DNA of 64,000 nt from Bacteroidales bacterium. Lineage in GTDB: Bacteria > Bacteroidota > Bacteroidia > Bacteroidales > F082. The stretch's first letter is position 1; every line of letters begins with the position of its first letter. The translations under genes were made by a program, and so were the position numbers. Below are positions 9,515 to 18,253 of this stretch, piece by piece. The DNA is taken from the NCBI GenBank assembly GCA_015491905.1, contig WGGC01000100.1, positions 1 to 64,000 on the forward strand. The letters run 5' to 3'. The notes beneath the pieces were generated by a model. It saw nothing but the letters and a program-made list of their open reading frames with translations, was not told the origin of the DNA and made no database searches.

Positions 9515-10930
9515 TTATATTTTGCTCATGTCAATATCAAAAATTACCGGCTGTTCCGGATTACTGCAATGTAAAACACATCTGTCACATATAGATAGTT
9601 CTCCTCTTAACCGGCGTTTTACCATATCTTCGATATTCAGGCGAAGGCCTTCCATGGAGATTTGTGAAATTACTTCATCAGCAAAAGCATACATCAGCAA
9701 CATACGGGCATCAGAAAAAGAAATTCCTCTCTGTCGCATATAAAATAAAGCCTCATCGTCAAGTTGTCCTACTGTAGCCCCATGGCTGCATTTTACATCG
9801 TCGGCATAAATTTCCAGTTGTGGTTGTGTCTCTACAAAAGCATTATCGGATAATAAAATATTATTGTTTCGCTGAAAGGCATTTGTTTTTTGCGCATCAG
9901 GAGCTACCCATATATATCCGTTAAAAACGGCTTTGGATTCCTGATCAAGTACACCTTTAAACAGCTGATTGCTTTCACAATCAGGAACGGAATGTTTTAC
10001 ATATATTTGATTGTCGATATGTTGCTGATTGTCCATCAGATACAATCCGTTAATATTTGAAAAAGCCCCTTGTCCTTTTAAATCATTTGAAATTTCATTT
10101 CGTATAAGTCCGCCATTTAAGGAGATAACCATAGCTTTAACATTACTGTTTCTCTCCTGATGGATATATGTCTGGTTTAGAAGTGCCGTTTCATCATTCA
10201 GGTTTTGTAATTTATATAATTCAAAACTGGAATTCTCGCCTACGAAAACTTCATTAATGGTATTAATAAATCCTGCGTGGTGGTTTATCGAATCATCGCA
10301 ATGAAGAAAGGTAAGTTTAGCATTTTTACCCAGTATAATAAGGTTTCTGATGTTTACGGCGAGGTTGGGCTGATTCATTATTTTAATGAGCTGCAATGCA
10401 TCTTTAACCTCTACATTGTCGGGAATAAATACAAAGGCGCCATCTCTTGCAAGTGCTGTATTGGCGGCTTTTAACCCATCAGAAGGTTCTCCGGCTATTT
10501 TACCATAGTATTGTTTGAAAAAGGCAGGATATTCTTTTTTGGCATAAGCCAAACTGCCAATGATAACACCCTCTTTAGAAACTGTTAATTTTTCATTTTC
10601 CTTACTGTAATAAGTGCCATTTAACAACGAAATAACCTTTGTATTAAATCCATGTACATCGCATTGGAAAATTTCATTTACCTTTTTAGTATAAGGAATA
10701 GCCTCATCATAAATTGTAAGAGGTTCTTCGTAAACAGGCTGCATATCAGTGCTGCGCCATTTTTCCATTTTGGTATTTGGAAATCCCTTTTCCAGGAGGT
10801 ATTCTGTTGCTTGTTTTCGAAGCACATTCATTTCAGGTAAATCCTCTTCCGACCATTTTTTATCATTCTGTGCAATATGCTTCAGCATGATCTCTTCGAG
10901 AGGAAAGCGTGTTTTTTTTATTTTATTCAT
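9515..10930 (-). CDS. sufD: Fe-S cluster assembly protein SufD
   Basis: Beta-helix scaffold partner of SufB in the SufBC2D complex. The C-terminal part carries the family signature AFADEVISQISMEG, together with LEIYADDVKCSHGATVGQLDDEALFYMRQRG around residues 370-410. The 471 residues are at the longer end of the family because of an extended N-terminal region, which I find common in this group. It lies between sufC and sufS with short spacers. Confidence 0.94.
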   Translation of the reverse strand: MNKIKKTRFPLEEIMLKHIAQNDKKWSEEDLPEMNVLRKQATEYLLEKGFPNTKMEKWRSTDMQPVYEEPLTIYDEAIPYTKKVNEIFQCDVHGFNTKVISLLNGTYYSKENEKLTVSKEGVIIGSLAYAKKEYPAFFKQYYGKIAGEPSDGLKAANTALARDGAFVFIPDNVEVKDALQLIKIMNQPNLAVNIRNLIILGKNAKLTFLHCDDSINHHAGFINTINEVFVGENSSFELYKLQNLNDETALLNQTYIHQERNSNVKAMVISLNGGLIRNEISNDLKGQGAFSNINGLYLMDNQQHIDNQIYVKHSVPDCESNQLFKGVLDQESKAVFNGYIWVAPDAQKTNAFQRNNNILLSDNAFVETQPQLEIYADDVKCSHGATVGQLDDEALFYMRQRGISFSDARMLLMYAFADEVISQISMEGLRLNIEDMVKRRLRGELSICDRCVLHCSNPEQPVIFDIDMSKI

Positions 10931-10942
10931 GACTTTCTCCCA

Positions 10943-11698
10943 TTAGTCGTCAAACTGTTCTTTAATCCACTCATATCCCTGACTTTCCAGTTCCAGGGCA
11001 AGTCCTTTTCCTCCTGATTTTACAATTTTTCCGTTATACATTACATGAACAAAATCAGGGACAATATAATCCAGTAAGCGCTGGTAATGAGTTATTACTA
11101 TAAAAGCATTTTCTTTCGATTTTAACTGGTTCACACCTTTGGCAACAACTTTTAAAGCGTCTATATCCAAGCCGGAATCTGTTTCATCCAAGATAGCCAG
11201 TTCAGGTTCCAGCATAGCCATCTGAAAAATTTCATTTTTTTTCTTCTCACCACCTGAGAAACCTTCGTTAACAGACCTGTTAGTTAATTTTGAGTGTATT
11301 TCAACAAGTTTTTTCTTGGATTCCATTTTCTTTAGAAATTCACCGGCAGAAATTGGAGGCAGCTTTTTGTATTCGCGTTGGGCATTCAATGCAGTTCGCA
11401 TAAAATTTGTCATACTGACACCGGGAATTTCTATAGGATACTGAAAACTCATAAAAACACCTTCATTGGCTCTTTTCTCCGGCGACCAGTCATTAATAAC
11501 CTGCCCTTTGTAAATAATTTCCCCTTTAGTAATTTCATATCCTTCCCTGCCGGTAATAGCAGCTGCAAGAGTACTTTTGCCTGTCCCGTTAGGGCCCATA
11601 ATGGCATGAATTTCTCCTTTGTTAACACTTAAATTTAATCCTTTAATAATTTCCTTTCCCTGAATGGAAACGTGTAGGTTTTTTATATTTAGTAACAT
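10943..11698 (-). CDS. sufC: Fe-S cluster assembly ATPase SufC
   Basis: ABC-type ATPase of the SufBCD scaffold; it is cytoplasmic and has no membrane partner. Walker A GPNGTGKST, signature FSGGEKKKNEIFQM and Walker B LAILDETDSGLDIDALK are all present; the EKKKNE stretch after the signature is characteristic of SufC. Length 251 residues, normal. It starts 49 bases after sufB and is followed by sufD after 12 bases. Confidence 0.97.
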   Translation of the reverse strand: MLLNIKNLHVSIQGKEIIKGLNLSVNKGEIHAIMGPNGTGKSTLAAAITGREGYEITKGEIIYKGQVINDWSPEKRANEGVFMSFQYPIEIPGVSMTNFMRTALNAQREYKKLPPISAGEFLKKMESKKKLVEIHSKLTNRSVNEGFSGGEKKKNEIFQMAMLEPELAILDETDSGLDIDALKVVAKGVNQLKSKENAFIVITHYQRLLDYIVPDFVHVMYNGKIVKSGGKGLALELESQGYEWIKEQFDD

Positions 11699-11747
11699 TG
11701 TTATCTTTTTTCTTATAGAAATAATTAATATATCTTAAAACTGTGGT

Positions 11748-13202
11748 TTATCCCACACTGCCTTCAAGAGTTATTGCCAATAACTTTTGAGCTTCAACAG
11801 CGAACTCCATAGGTAATTTCTTCAACACCTGTTTGGCGTATCCGTTTACTATTAATCCAATGGCTTTTTCCATGTCGATACCTCTTTGCTGACAATAAAA
11901 CAACTGGTCTTCTGATATTTTAGAAGTGGTGGCCTCATGCTCTACAATTGCATTTGGATTTGCGGTTTTAATATATGGAAAAGTGTGGGCACCGCATTTG
12001 TCTCCCAGTAATAAGGAATCGCATTGTGAGAAGTTACGGGCATTGTCTGCTTTTTTAGATACACGTACCAGTCCGCGATATGAGTTATTACTTTTCCCGG
12101 CAGAGATACCTTTGGAGATAATGGTACTTTTGGTATTTTTTCCCAAATGAATCATTTTGGTACCGGTATCAGCCTGCTGATAGTTATTGGTAACGGCGAC
12201 AGAATAAAATTCTCCAACAGAATAATCTCCTTTTAAAATACAGCTGGGATATTTCCAGGTAATGGCAGAGCCTGTTTCTACCTGTGTCCAGCTTATTTTT
12301 GCACGGTCACCCTTACAAATACCTCTTTTGGTTACGAAATTGTATATGCCTCCCTTACCATTTTTATCTCCCGGATACCAGTTCTGTACAGTAGAATATT
12401 TTATTTCAGCATCTTTCATGGCAATAAGTTCCACTACAGCAGCATGAAGTTGGTTTTCATCACGCTGAGGAGCTGTGCATCCCTCCAGATAACTTACATA
12501 ACTTCCTTCGTCGGCAACAAGTAATGTACGTTCAAATTGTCCGGTATTAGCGGCATTGATTCTGAAATATGTTGACAGTTCAATAGGACAACGAACACCT
12601 TTCGGAATATAACAAAACGACCCGTCAGTAAAAACAGCTGCATTTAAAGCTGCAAAATAATTATCGGTATATGGAACTACCGTTGCAAAATATTTTTTTA
12701 CCAGATCGGGATAATCCCTTACAGCTTCACTGAAAGAACAAAAGATAATATCATGTTTTGCTAATGTATCTTTAAAAGTTGTTTTCACCGATACACTATC
12801 TACAACTGCATCTACAGCAACACCTGCAAGATGTTTTTGTTCTTCCAAAGAAATACCAAGCTTGTTGAAAGTGTCCAGTAACTCAGGATCTACTTCATCT
12901 AAACTGTTAAGCTCTTTTTTCTTCTTAGGTGCCGAATAATAAATTATATCCTGATAATTTATAGGCGGATGATGGAGTAATGCCCAATTGGGTTCTTCCA
13001 TTGTTAACCAATGCCGGTATGCCTTCAAACGAAACTCCAATAACCATTCCGGTTCGTTTTTTTTATGAGAAATCAAACGTATAATGTCCTCCGACAGGCC
13101 TTTAGGAGCCTGATCAGTCTCGATGTCCGTTACAAATCCATATTTATATTCGCCTGACGTAACATCTTCCAGCATTTCTTTTTCTTTTTTTTCGTCAGCC
13201 AT
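11748..13202 (-). CDS. sufB: Fe-S cluster assembly protein SufB
   Basis: Main scaffold subunit on which nascent Fe-S clusters form. The 484 residues match SufB. The motifs [37 protein letters not shown] and the C-terminal [20 protein letters not shown] are diagnostic. It is the first gene of the minus-strand suf operon. A minus-strand -7 box sits roughly 36 bases upstream. Confidence 0.96.
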   Translation of the reverse strand: MADEKKEKEMLEDVTSGEYKYGFVTDIETDQAPKGLSEDIIRLISHKKNEPEWLLEFRLKAYRHWLTMEEPNWALLHHPPINYQDIIYYSAPKKKKELNSLDEVDPELLDTFNKLGISLEEQKHLAGVAVDAVVDSVSVKTTFKDTLAKHDIIFCSFSEAVRDYPDLVKKYFATVVPYTDNYFAALNAAVFTDGSFCYIPKGVRCPIELSTYFRINAANTGQFERTLLVADEGSYVSYLEGCTAPQRDENQLHAAVVELIAMKDAEIKYSTVQNWYPGDKNGKGGIYNFVTKRGICKGDRAKISWTQVETGSAITWKYPSCILKGDYSVGEFYSVAVTNNYQQADTGTKMIHLGKNTKSTIISKGISAGKSNNSYRGLVRVSKKADNARNFSQCDSLLLGDKCGAHTFPYIKTANPNAIVEHEATTSKISEDQLFYCQQRGIDMEKAIGLIVNGYAKQVLKKLPMEFAVEAQKLLAITLEGSVG

Positions 13203-13237
13203 TTGTGTATTATTTAGACTTAATTAAAATTAAGCCA

Positions 13238-13245
13238 CAAAATTA
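13238..13245 (-). promoter_or_regulatory. possible suf operon -7 element
   Basis: On the minus strand TAATTTTG (13245-13238) fits TAnnTTTG and lies 36 bases upstream of the sufB ATG. I do not see a matching TTG at the -33 spacing, so the assignment is tentative; an activator or alternative promoter could be used. Confidence 0.4.
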
Positions 13246-13559
13246 CAAAAAAATAGTAGTTCTTAAATTTAAATAATTGAAAAAAAGACAATATAAAACT
13301 ATGTGTGCTAACGATGGGAGATAATACTACGGTGTCTAAATAAATATCTAAAAAATAATGTTGTTATCAGGTTTTTTTAAATCTCTAAATAAGGTTTTTT
13401 TAATAATCCCATTTAAAAGCCCATACTTAACTTTAATTAATATTAAAAACATGCAGAATTTCCATGAAAGATATCACTATCATCCAAAAGTTTTCCGGAA
13501 AATAGCTTCCAACACATGTCAAGCTCAGCAAATACGGTATAATATATTTGGTTAGGAAA

Positions 13560-13885
13560 ATAAGTTCGTTTTAGGTATTGGCTCTGTCTGTTTATTAATC
13601 CCTGTTTTAATTGCCTTAGGTTAAGTTAATTGAATGATTTCGTCTTTAAGTATATCTTCATCTTTACCGTCAGTCAGGTCTAATTCTTCAATAACTTCAT
13701 AAACCGTATTGTTCTTAATATGGGTAACAAAATTATTTTCAGCTTTGATTCCTGCCAGCATCAACAAAAAGTCAAAATAACCTCTATTCTCAACAATAAT
13801 GGTGTTTTTAGGAAAAAACCATTTCTGCCAATCCATAACGGTCGTGAATCTTGGCCTCGGAGATATTAACTATATCGGTATCCTG
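13560..13885 (-). pseudogene. IS4-type transposase remnant, C-terminal part
   Basis: Minus-strand translation gives NISEAKIHDR, then after a frameshift near a run of six T the segment PKNTIIVENRGYFDF and FVTHIKNNTVYEVIEE, followed by a stop at 13621-13623 and in-frame PKAIKTGI. These match consecutive blocks of IS4-family DDE transposases (usual form VVFDRGYxDF then FVTRxKxNxxYxV). The second catalytic aspartate is asparagine here (ENRGY), and a frameshift and an internal stop are present, so the gene is dead. Its missing upstream half lies at 14740-14909, beyond the toxin-antitoxin pair. Confidence 0.75.
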
Positions 13886-14012
13886 CTATGAGCAGAGTGA
13901 GATTTTATGGACGTCACTTTCTATTAACCGGAAATATTGATTTATCGTTTAATCTTAAAATTCATTAAAAAACCCATATTGCTTATGAGCCAGTGTTGTG
14001 GTGTTGTATGTT

Positions 14013-14312
14013 TTAAAGAATTGTTAATCCTAATTTTTTACCCAAGCCTTCTTCAAATATTTTAAAGAGAGTCGAAATTTGAATATCAATTTTCCCATTT
14101 TCAAGTCTGGATATATAACTTTTTTTTGTGCCAGTTTTTTTTGCTAAATCATCTTGTGTCAAGTGAGCTTCCTTTCTTGCTTCTTTAATCATTTCTCCAA
14201 CAATAAAGGCCTTAGATTTTGCTTCAAATTCATCTCTCTTAGGAGTTCCCAATTTACCATATTTAATGTCTAATAACTCATCAAATGTTTTGGCGTCTTT
14301 TATAGTTTTCAT
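14013..14312 (-). CDS. XRE-family antitoxin (HigA-like)
   Basis: A 99-residue protein with a C-terminal HTH_3/XRE DNA-binding domain at about residues 32-88 (IKEARKEAHLTQDDLAKKTG then KSYISRLENGKIDIQISTL). Its start overlaps the upstream toxin gene by four bases (ATGA), the usual arrangement of HigBA-type pairs with toxin first. It is expected to neutralise the toxin and repress the operon through the palindrome at 14665-14682. The pair sits between two halves of a decayed transposase. Confidence 0.88.
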   Translation of the reverse strand: MKTIKDAKTFDELLDIKYGKLGTPKRDEFEAKSKAFIVGEMIKEARKEAHLTQDDLAKKTGTKKSYISRLENGKIDIQISTLFKIFEEGLGKKLGLTIL

Positions 14313-14656
14313 GATTTACCTCCTTTTTTATTCTGAAAATATTCTTGTTTTAATTTTAATCCTTTTTCTAATTCTTTTTTTGGTATTTTCTGTGTTTTCT
14401 TTTGAAAAGCATTAAACAAAATTATTATTCTACCTTCATCAAAACAGCAAAAAATCCTAAAGATATCACGTCCATATTTTATCCTGATTTCATAAAGTCC
14501 GTCAGTATTTTCTATATGTTTCAGAAATTTTTTAGGAACTCTTTCTACTGTCCTAATCAATTTGAGCGTATATTCAATTTTTTCCTGAACTATTTCATTT
14601 TGAGAACTATAAAAGTTTATAAAATAATTCTTATAAAATATTATTTCTCTTATCAT
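14309..14656 (-). CDS. RelE/ParE-superfamily toxin (HigB/Gp49-like)
   Basis: A 115-residue protein with the features of the phage Gp49-like/HigB toxin family: LYEIRIKYGRDIFRIFCCFDEGRIIILFNAFQKK, with basic and hydrophobic strands, then a lysine-rich C-terminus ending in KTQKIPKKELEKGLK. Family members are ribosome-dependent mRNA endonucleases. It is followed by the overlapping XRE antitoxin. The -7 box ends only five bases before the ATG, so the transcript may be leaderless or nearly so. The frame is intact with no sign of decay. Confidence 0.87.
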   Translation of the reverse strand: MIREIIFYKNYFINFYSSQNEIVQEKIEYTLKLIRTVERVPKKFLKHIENTDGLYEIRIKYGRDIFRIFCCFDEGRIIILFNAFQKKTQKIPKKELEKGLKLKQEYFQNKKGGKS

Positions 14657-14660
14657 GCCG

Positions 14661-14692
14661 CAAAGTTAACATACTTGTTAACAAATGTCAAA
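14661..14692 (-). promoter_or_regulatory. toxin-antitoxin promoter with palindromic operator
   Basis: On the minus strand TTTG, a 20-base spacer and TAACTTTG (14668-14661) form a good Bacteroidetes promoter. The perfect inverted repeat GTTAACAagtaTGTTAAC (14682-14665) lies in the spacer and runs into the -7 box, where the XRE antitoxin could block polymerase. The first base of the toxin ATG is at 14656, about where transcription should start. Confidence 0.7.
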
Positions 14693-14739
14693 TTTATTTC
14701 AGTTTTTTTTTGGTTTCCAGAATTGATCTTCTATAAGTC

Positions 14740-14909
14740 ATATCAGGGATCATCAAACTATCATCCCAACAGGTATGGTTTTTTATTCCGCCTTTAGCTG
14801 TCCGAAACTTTGCCCATGAAAAAATAGACAAACACAAGCTAATGGTGGTACTGTCTATTAATTTGATTCTTTGGTTTTTCACCTCCTCTATAATATAACT
14901 ATGGTGCAT
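14740..14909 (-). pseudogene. IS4-type transposase remnant, central part
   Basis: Minus-strand reading gives IKLIDSTTISLCLSIFSWAKF followed by RTAKGGIKNHTCWDDSLMIPDM, matching the first catalytic-aspartate block (IDSTTISL) and the following GxIKxHT block of IS4-family transposases. Homology stops after MIPDM, at GATAT (14744-14740). The next expected residues resume at 13885 (VNISEAKIHDR), again after GATAT. The downstream residues up to the stop at 14694 look like unrelated fill-in. Confidence 0.75.
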
Positions 14910-14988
14910 GGCTCCTACGTGGTACCAAATCTATTATTTGCCGTGCTAATGATTTATTTTTATTTTTGTTGCGTCTGTAGAGTCCCAT
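14899..14988 (-). pseudogene. IS4-type transposase remnant, N-terminal fragment
   Basis: A 29-codon minus-strand frame begins MGLYRRNKNK and contains SLARQIIDLVPR, resembling the N-terminal block (QLLSLIPR-like) of IS4-family transposases. The intervening part of the transposase, roughly 100 or more residues expected before IDSTTISL, is missing, so there is a deletion between this piece and the next. The assignment relies on weak similarity and the context. Confidence 0.45.
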
Positions 14989-14999
14989 GTTTTTAAGTT

Positions 15000-15215
15000 T
15001 TGTGGTAAAAACTATAAATAAGGGATTTTCATACACTTTTTAAATTCAAAGTTTAGGAAAGTAGTGAAAAGATTTAAAATAGAAAGACTATTGATTATTG
15101 CAAAATTTAGTGTTGTTAGTGTCAGGAGTTTTATTTAACACATCAGGAATATAATCCTAAAGAAAACAATAGTATATTTAAGTTTATTATTAAGAAAAGA
15201 GTAAGAAGATATTGT
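15000..15215. other. AT-rich intergenic stretch, no gene seen
   Basis: This part, between the IS remnant and the sigma-54 regulator, shows no convincing frame, hairpin with a T-run or promoter match. It is strongly A/T-rich. Confidence 0.5.
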
Positions 15216-16571
15216 TTATTTATTCTTCATTGATTTTTCCTTTTTCAGAATCCGGTAAATAGTAGATTTACCAATTTGCAATATTTCAGCTGCCCGGCCG
15301 ATATCTCCTTGGTATTTATCAATATAAAAGTGTATTATTTTTCGATTATATTCATCCAGTGTGGATTCCTTATTTAAAAAGTCTGTCATCATATTATCGG
15401 AGTTGAAATGTATATGCGATGCAGAAATAACAGAGCCATCAGACATTACCACGGCGAGTTCAATAATTGACCGCAACTCTCTAACATTACCGGGATAAGA
15501 ATATGACAGTAATTTATCTCCGGCCTCCTCCGAAAGTTTTTTAACAGGCAGGTTGTTTTCTTTGCAAAAGTTTTGAATGAAATGATTTGCCAGAATCAGT
15601 ATATCCTTATCACGCATACGTAACGGAGGCAGTTTAACAGGCAGTCCCAGTAACCTATAGTATAAATCTTTGCGAAATGTTCCTTTTTTTACTTCTTCGC
15701 TAAGGTCTTCATTAGTAGCAACAATCAACCTTACATCTACAGGAATTACCTTATTACCTCCTATTCTTGTAATTTCTCTTTCCTGAAGAACGCGAAGTAA
15801 TTTAGCTTGCATGGCTATGTCCATGTCCGAAATTTCATCTAAAAACAATGTGCCTCCGGAGGCTTCTTCAAATTTTCCTGTTTTACGTGTGTTGGCACCT
15901 GTAAAAGCACCTTTCTCATAACCGAAAAGCTCACTTTCTATTAATGTGTCGGGGATTGCGGATACATTAATTGCTACAAAAGGTTTTTTTGAACGTGCAG
16001 AATTATAATGTATTGCCTTGGCAACAAGTTCCTTTCCTGTACCTGTTTCACCGGAAACAGAAACTGTAATATTGGTCTTAACAGCCTTTTCCATCCAATT
16101 AAAAACCTCTTCCATAGGTTTGCTGTTACCCTTTAAAATATTGTGAAAAGAATATTTACTTTTTACTTCTTTCTTTAATTTATCCAGTTCTGCATGCAGC
16201 TTTTTTTCATTCCTTATTTTGTTTACCGCATTCCATAGCCTGTCTCTGGTGTCCTGGTTTTTTACAAAATAGTCATAAACACCATCTTTTAATAACTCTA
16301 TTGCAATTTGAACATCCTGCTGCCCTGAAACCATGATAACAGGAATATCCGGATTTTGTTTAGTTATTTTGGCGTAGCACTCTTTTCCTGAAATATCAGG
16401 TAGCATATAATCTAATGAAATTACATCCGGATTTAAATGCAGATTATCTAAACATTCCTTTCCTGTTTTATACCAAATTACTTCATTATCGGGATTCTTG
16501 GATAAATGATGCTGCAATATCTTTCCGTATATTTGATCATCTTCAATAATAAAAATTTTTAGTGGCTCCAT
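15216..16571 (-). CDS. sigma-54 dependent response regulator, orphan
   Basis: NtrC-type activator. Receiver domain at residues about 5-120 with acidic pair EDD and phospho-acceptor D54 (VISLDYMLPD). AAA+ domain at about 145-375 with Walker A GETGTGKE, the sigma-54 contact loop GAFTGA and the arginine-finger region. A Fis-type helix-turn-helix lies at the C-terminus (GDIGRAAEILQIGKSTIYRIL). The intact GAFTGA loop predicts real sigma-54 activation. No histidine kinase is adjacent, so its partner is elsewhere. Neighbours are an IS/toxin-antitoxin region and a CDGSH protein, and neither shows an obvious target promoter. Its DNA-binding helix differs from that of the regulator at 46932. Confidence 0.92.
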   Translation of the reverse strand: MEPLKIFIIEDDQIYGKILQHHLSKNPDNEVIWYKTGKECLDNLHLNPDVISLDYMLPDISGKECYAKITKQNPDIPVIMVSGQQDVQIAIELLKDGVYDYFVKNQDTRDRLWNAVNKIRNEKKLHAELDKLKKEVKSKYSFHNILKGNSKPMEEVFNWMEKAVKTNITVSVSGETGTGKELVAKAIHYNSARSKKPFVAINVSAIPDTLIESELFGYEKGAFTGANTRKTGKFEEASGGTLFLDEISDMDIAMQAKLLRVLQEREITRIGGNKVIPVDVRLIVATNEDLSEEVKKGTFRKDLYYRLLGLPVKLPPLRMRDKDILILANHFIQNFCKENNLPVKKLSEEAGDKLLSYSYPGNVRELRSIIELAVVMSDGSVISASHIHFNSDNMMTDFLNKESTLDEYNRKIIHFYIDKYQGDIGRAAEILQIGKSTIYRILKKEKSMKNK

Positions 16572-16888
16572 AACGGATTGCTTTTTAGATTTTTATGCAA
16601 TTGTGTTTCTTGTTTATTATATATAAAAGTTGCTATAATTCTTTATTTTATATTACCACATGAATTTTATCCTAACTTAATAATTATAAATAATTCAAGT
16701 TTTCCTTGTTGTTTTCTTGTCCTACAAACATAAAAAAATGAATTGATTTATAAAAATGATAATTATTCCCATATTAAGAAAGATTATCAATTATTGCACC
16801 AATGTTTTTATATAACTGATTAACAGATGTATAAACAGTATGCTCAGAATGAGATATTTAAAATATTACGAAACCGGATAAAAAAATA
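16572..16888. other. intergenic stretch upstream of the regulator
   Basis: About 317 bases with no gene. A TATGTTTG octamer on the minus strand (16732-16725) fits the -7 consensus but lacks a -33 partner and is 150 bases from the regulator start, so I do not call it. Otherwise I see only A/T-rich sequence. Confidence 0.45.
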
Positions 16889-17125
16889 TTATAATTCTCT
16901 ATGAGTATTGTCGCAGAAAGGACCGGTTTTACTATGGCGACACATGCACCATTTTACACGTTGTGGCTTTTCAATTACTACTTTTACAGGACGAAATTCT
17001 GTTTTCTTATGCGACCCGTCACAGAAGGGCTGCTTTTTGCTTAATCCGCAAGCACACCAAAAGTAAGTGCCGGGCTCCATATCCATTTTAAGGGAATGCT
17101 TTTGTACAATCTTCGGTAGTGTCAT
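16889..17125 (-). CDS. double CDGSH iron-sulfur domain protein
   Basis: A 78-residue protein with two 2Fe-2S-binding CDGSH-type motifs: CACGLSKKQPFCDGSH and CMCRHSKTGPFCDNTH. Each supplies three cysteines and one histidine, as in mitoNEET-like proteins; the second has DNTH in place of DGSH but keeps the Cys3His set. The tandem arrangement resembles CISD3-type proteins. No signal peptide, so cytoplasmic. It is divergent from the crotonase gene across 240 bases. The role in bacteria is not well defined; redox or cluster transfer is the family expectation. Confidence 0.92.
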   Translation of the reverse strand: MTLPKIVQKHSLKMDMEPGTYFWCACGLSKKQPFCDGSHKKTEFRPVKVVIEKPQRVKWCMCRHSKTGPFCDNTHREL

Positions 17126-17338
17126 TTTTTAAAGTGTTATAAAACCCCGTCAAATATAAATAAACTTAGGGATAACTGATGGGTAAGGGCAAAGTGATAT
17201 GAGAGAGTGTGGCAAAGGTGAACTAAAAAAAGCAAAACGCCGACTCCCAACAGTTAATTTTTTCGTTCTTTAACACTTTTTAGTAATATCATATGTAAAT
17301 CATTGTAAAATTTCAATCGTTTTAAATCCAAAAAATTG

Positions 17339-17346
17339 TAAATTTG
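17339..17346 (+). promoter_or_regulatory. possible -7 element of the crotonase gene
   Basis: TAAATTTG matches TAnnTTTG and ends 19 bases before the ATG at 17366. No clear TTG is seen at the -33 position, so confidence is moderate. Confidence 0.42.
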
Positions 17347-17365
17347 AAATCTCAAAAAATTTACC

Positions 17366-18139
17366 ATGGAAAATGAAATTTTAAAAAAACACTTATCGGA
17401 AGGGGTTTTATTAGTTACCATTAGCAGGCCGAAAGCTATGAATGCTTTAAATACACAGTTTTTTAAGGAGATGGATGCTGTTATTGCCGGTATTCAGGAC
17501 GACCCTGCCGTAAAGGTTATGGTTATCACCGGCGAGGGGAAAGCCTTTGTTGCCGGTGCAGATATTGCCGAAATGGTACATAAATCCCCTGAGGAAGGAG
17601 AAGCTTTCTCCAGGCTGGGTCAGAATACCTTCAGGAGTTTGGAAAAACTGGATATTCCTGTTATTGCAGCGGTAAACGGCTTCGCTCTGGGTGGCGGAAT
17701 GGAATTGACAATGGCTTGTGATTTTCGTATTGCTTCTGAAAAAGCTAAATTTGGCCAGCCAGAAGTTAACCTGGGCCTTATTCCCGGATATGCCGGCACA
17801 CAAAGGCTTTCGCGCCTGGTAGGACAAGGAACAGCATTATATCTTCTTATGACTGCCGAAATGATTAACGCTGCCGAAGCTCTTCGTATAGGATTGGTGC
17901 AGAAAGTATTCCCACCGGAGAGCTTATTGGATGAAACATTGAAAATTGCTCATCTTATTACATCAAAAGGGCCAACAGCGGTAAAAAAATTAAAACATGT
18001 GGTTAGGCAGGGATTGGAATTAACTCTTGATGAAGGATCGGATTTGGAAGCCAAAGCTTTTGGCTCTTTGTTTGGTGATGACAGTGAAGGAAAAGAGGGG
18101 ATGACAGCTTTCCTGGAAAAAAGAACTCCCCAGTGGTAG
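17366..18139 (+). CDS. enoyl-CoA hydratase/isomerase (crotonase family)
   Basis: Hydrates trans-2-enoyl-CoA to L-3-hydroxyacyl-CoA. The 257 residues match short-chain crotonases. The CoA-oxyanion blocks AFVAGADIAEM and NGFALGGGMELTMACDFRIAS are present, with catalytic glutamates expected at ELTMAC and at PEVNLGLIPGYAGTQRL. It is followed by a 3-hydroxyacyl-CoA dehydrogenase and a thiolase on the same strand, so it is probably the second step of a beta-oxidation or butyryl-CoA-type pathway. Spacers of 114 and 78 bases leave open whether all three share one transcript. Confidence 0.93.
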   Translation: MENEILKKHLSEGVLLVTISRPKAMNALNTQFFKEMDAVIAGIQDDPAVKVMVITGEGKAFVAGADIAEMVHKSPEEGEAFSRLGQNTFRSLEKLDIPVIAAVNGFALGGGMELTMACDFRIASEKAKFGQPEVNLGLIPGYAGTQRLSRLVGQGTALYLLMTAEMINAAEALRIGLVQKVFPPESLLDETLKIAHLITSKGPTAVKKLKHVVRQGLELTLDEGSDLEAKAFGSLFGDDSEGKEGMTAFLEKRTPQW

Positions 18140-18253
18140 CGGGTTATCACCTGAAAAATTAATATTTAGTATATTATGAGGTTTCCGGTATAGTAATTTT
18201 TAAATATATGTTACCTTATCTCAAAAAAATAAAAATCATTAAAAAATAAAAAT

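Noticed and set aside
13358-13555. 65-residue plus-strand frame MLLSGFFKSLNK...
   Set aside because: No recognisable motif, next to decayed IS DNA, antisense to the transposase remnant; likely a chance frame.
16725-16732. TATGTTTG -7 box upstream of the orphan regulator
   Set aside because: No TTG at the -33 spacing and the start codon is about 150 bases away.
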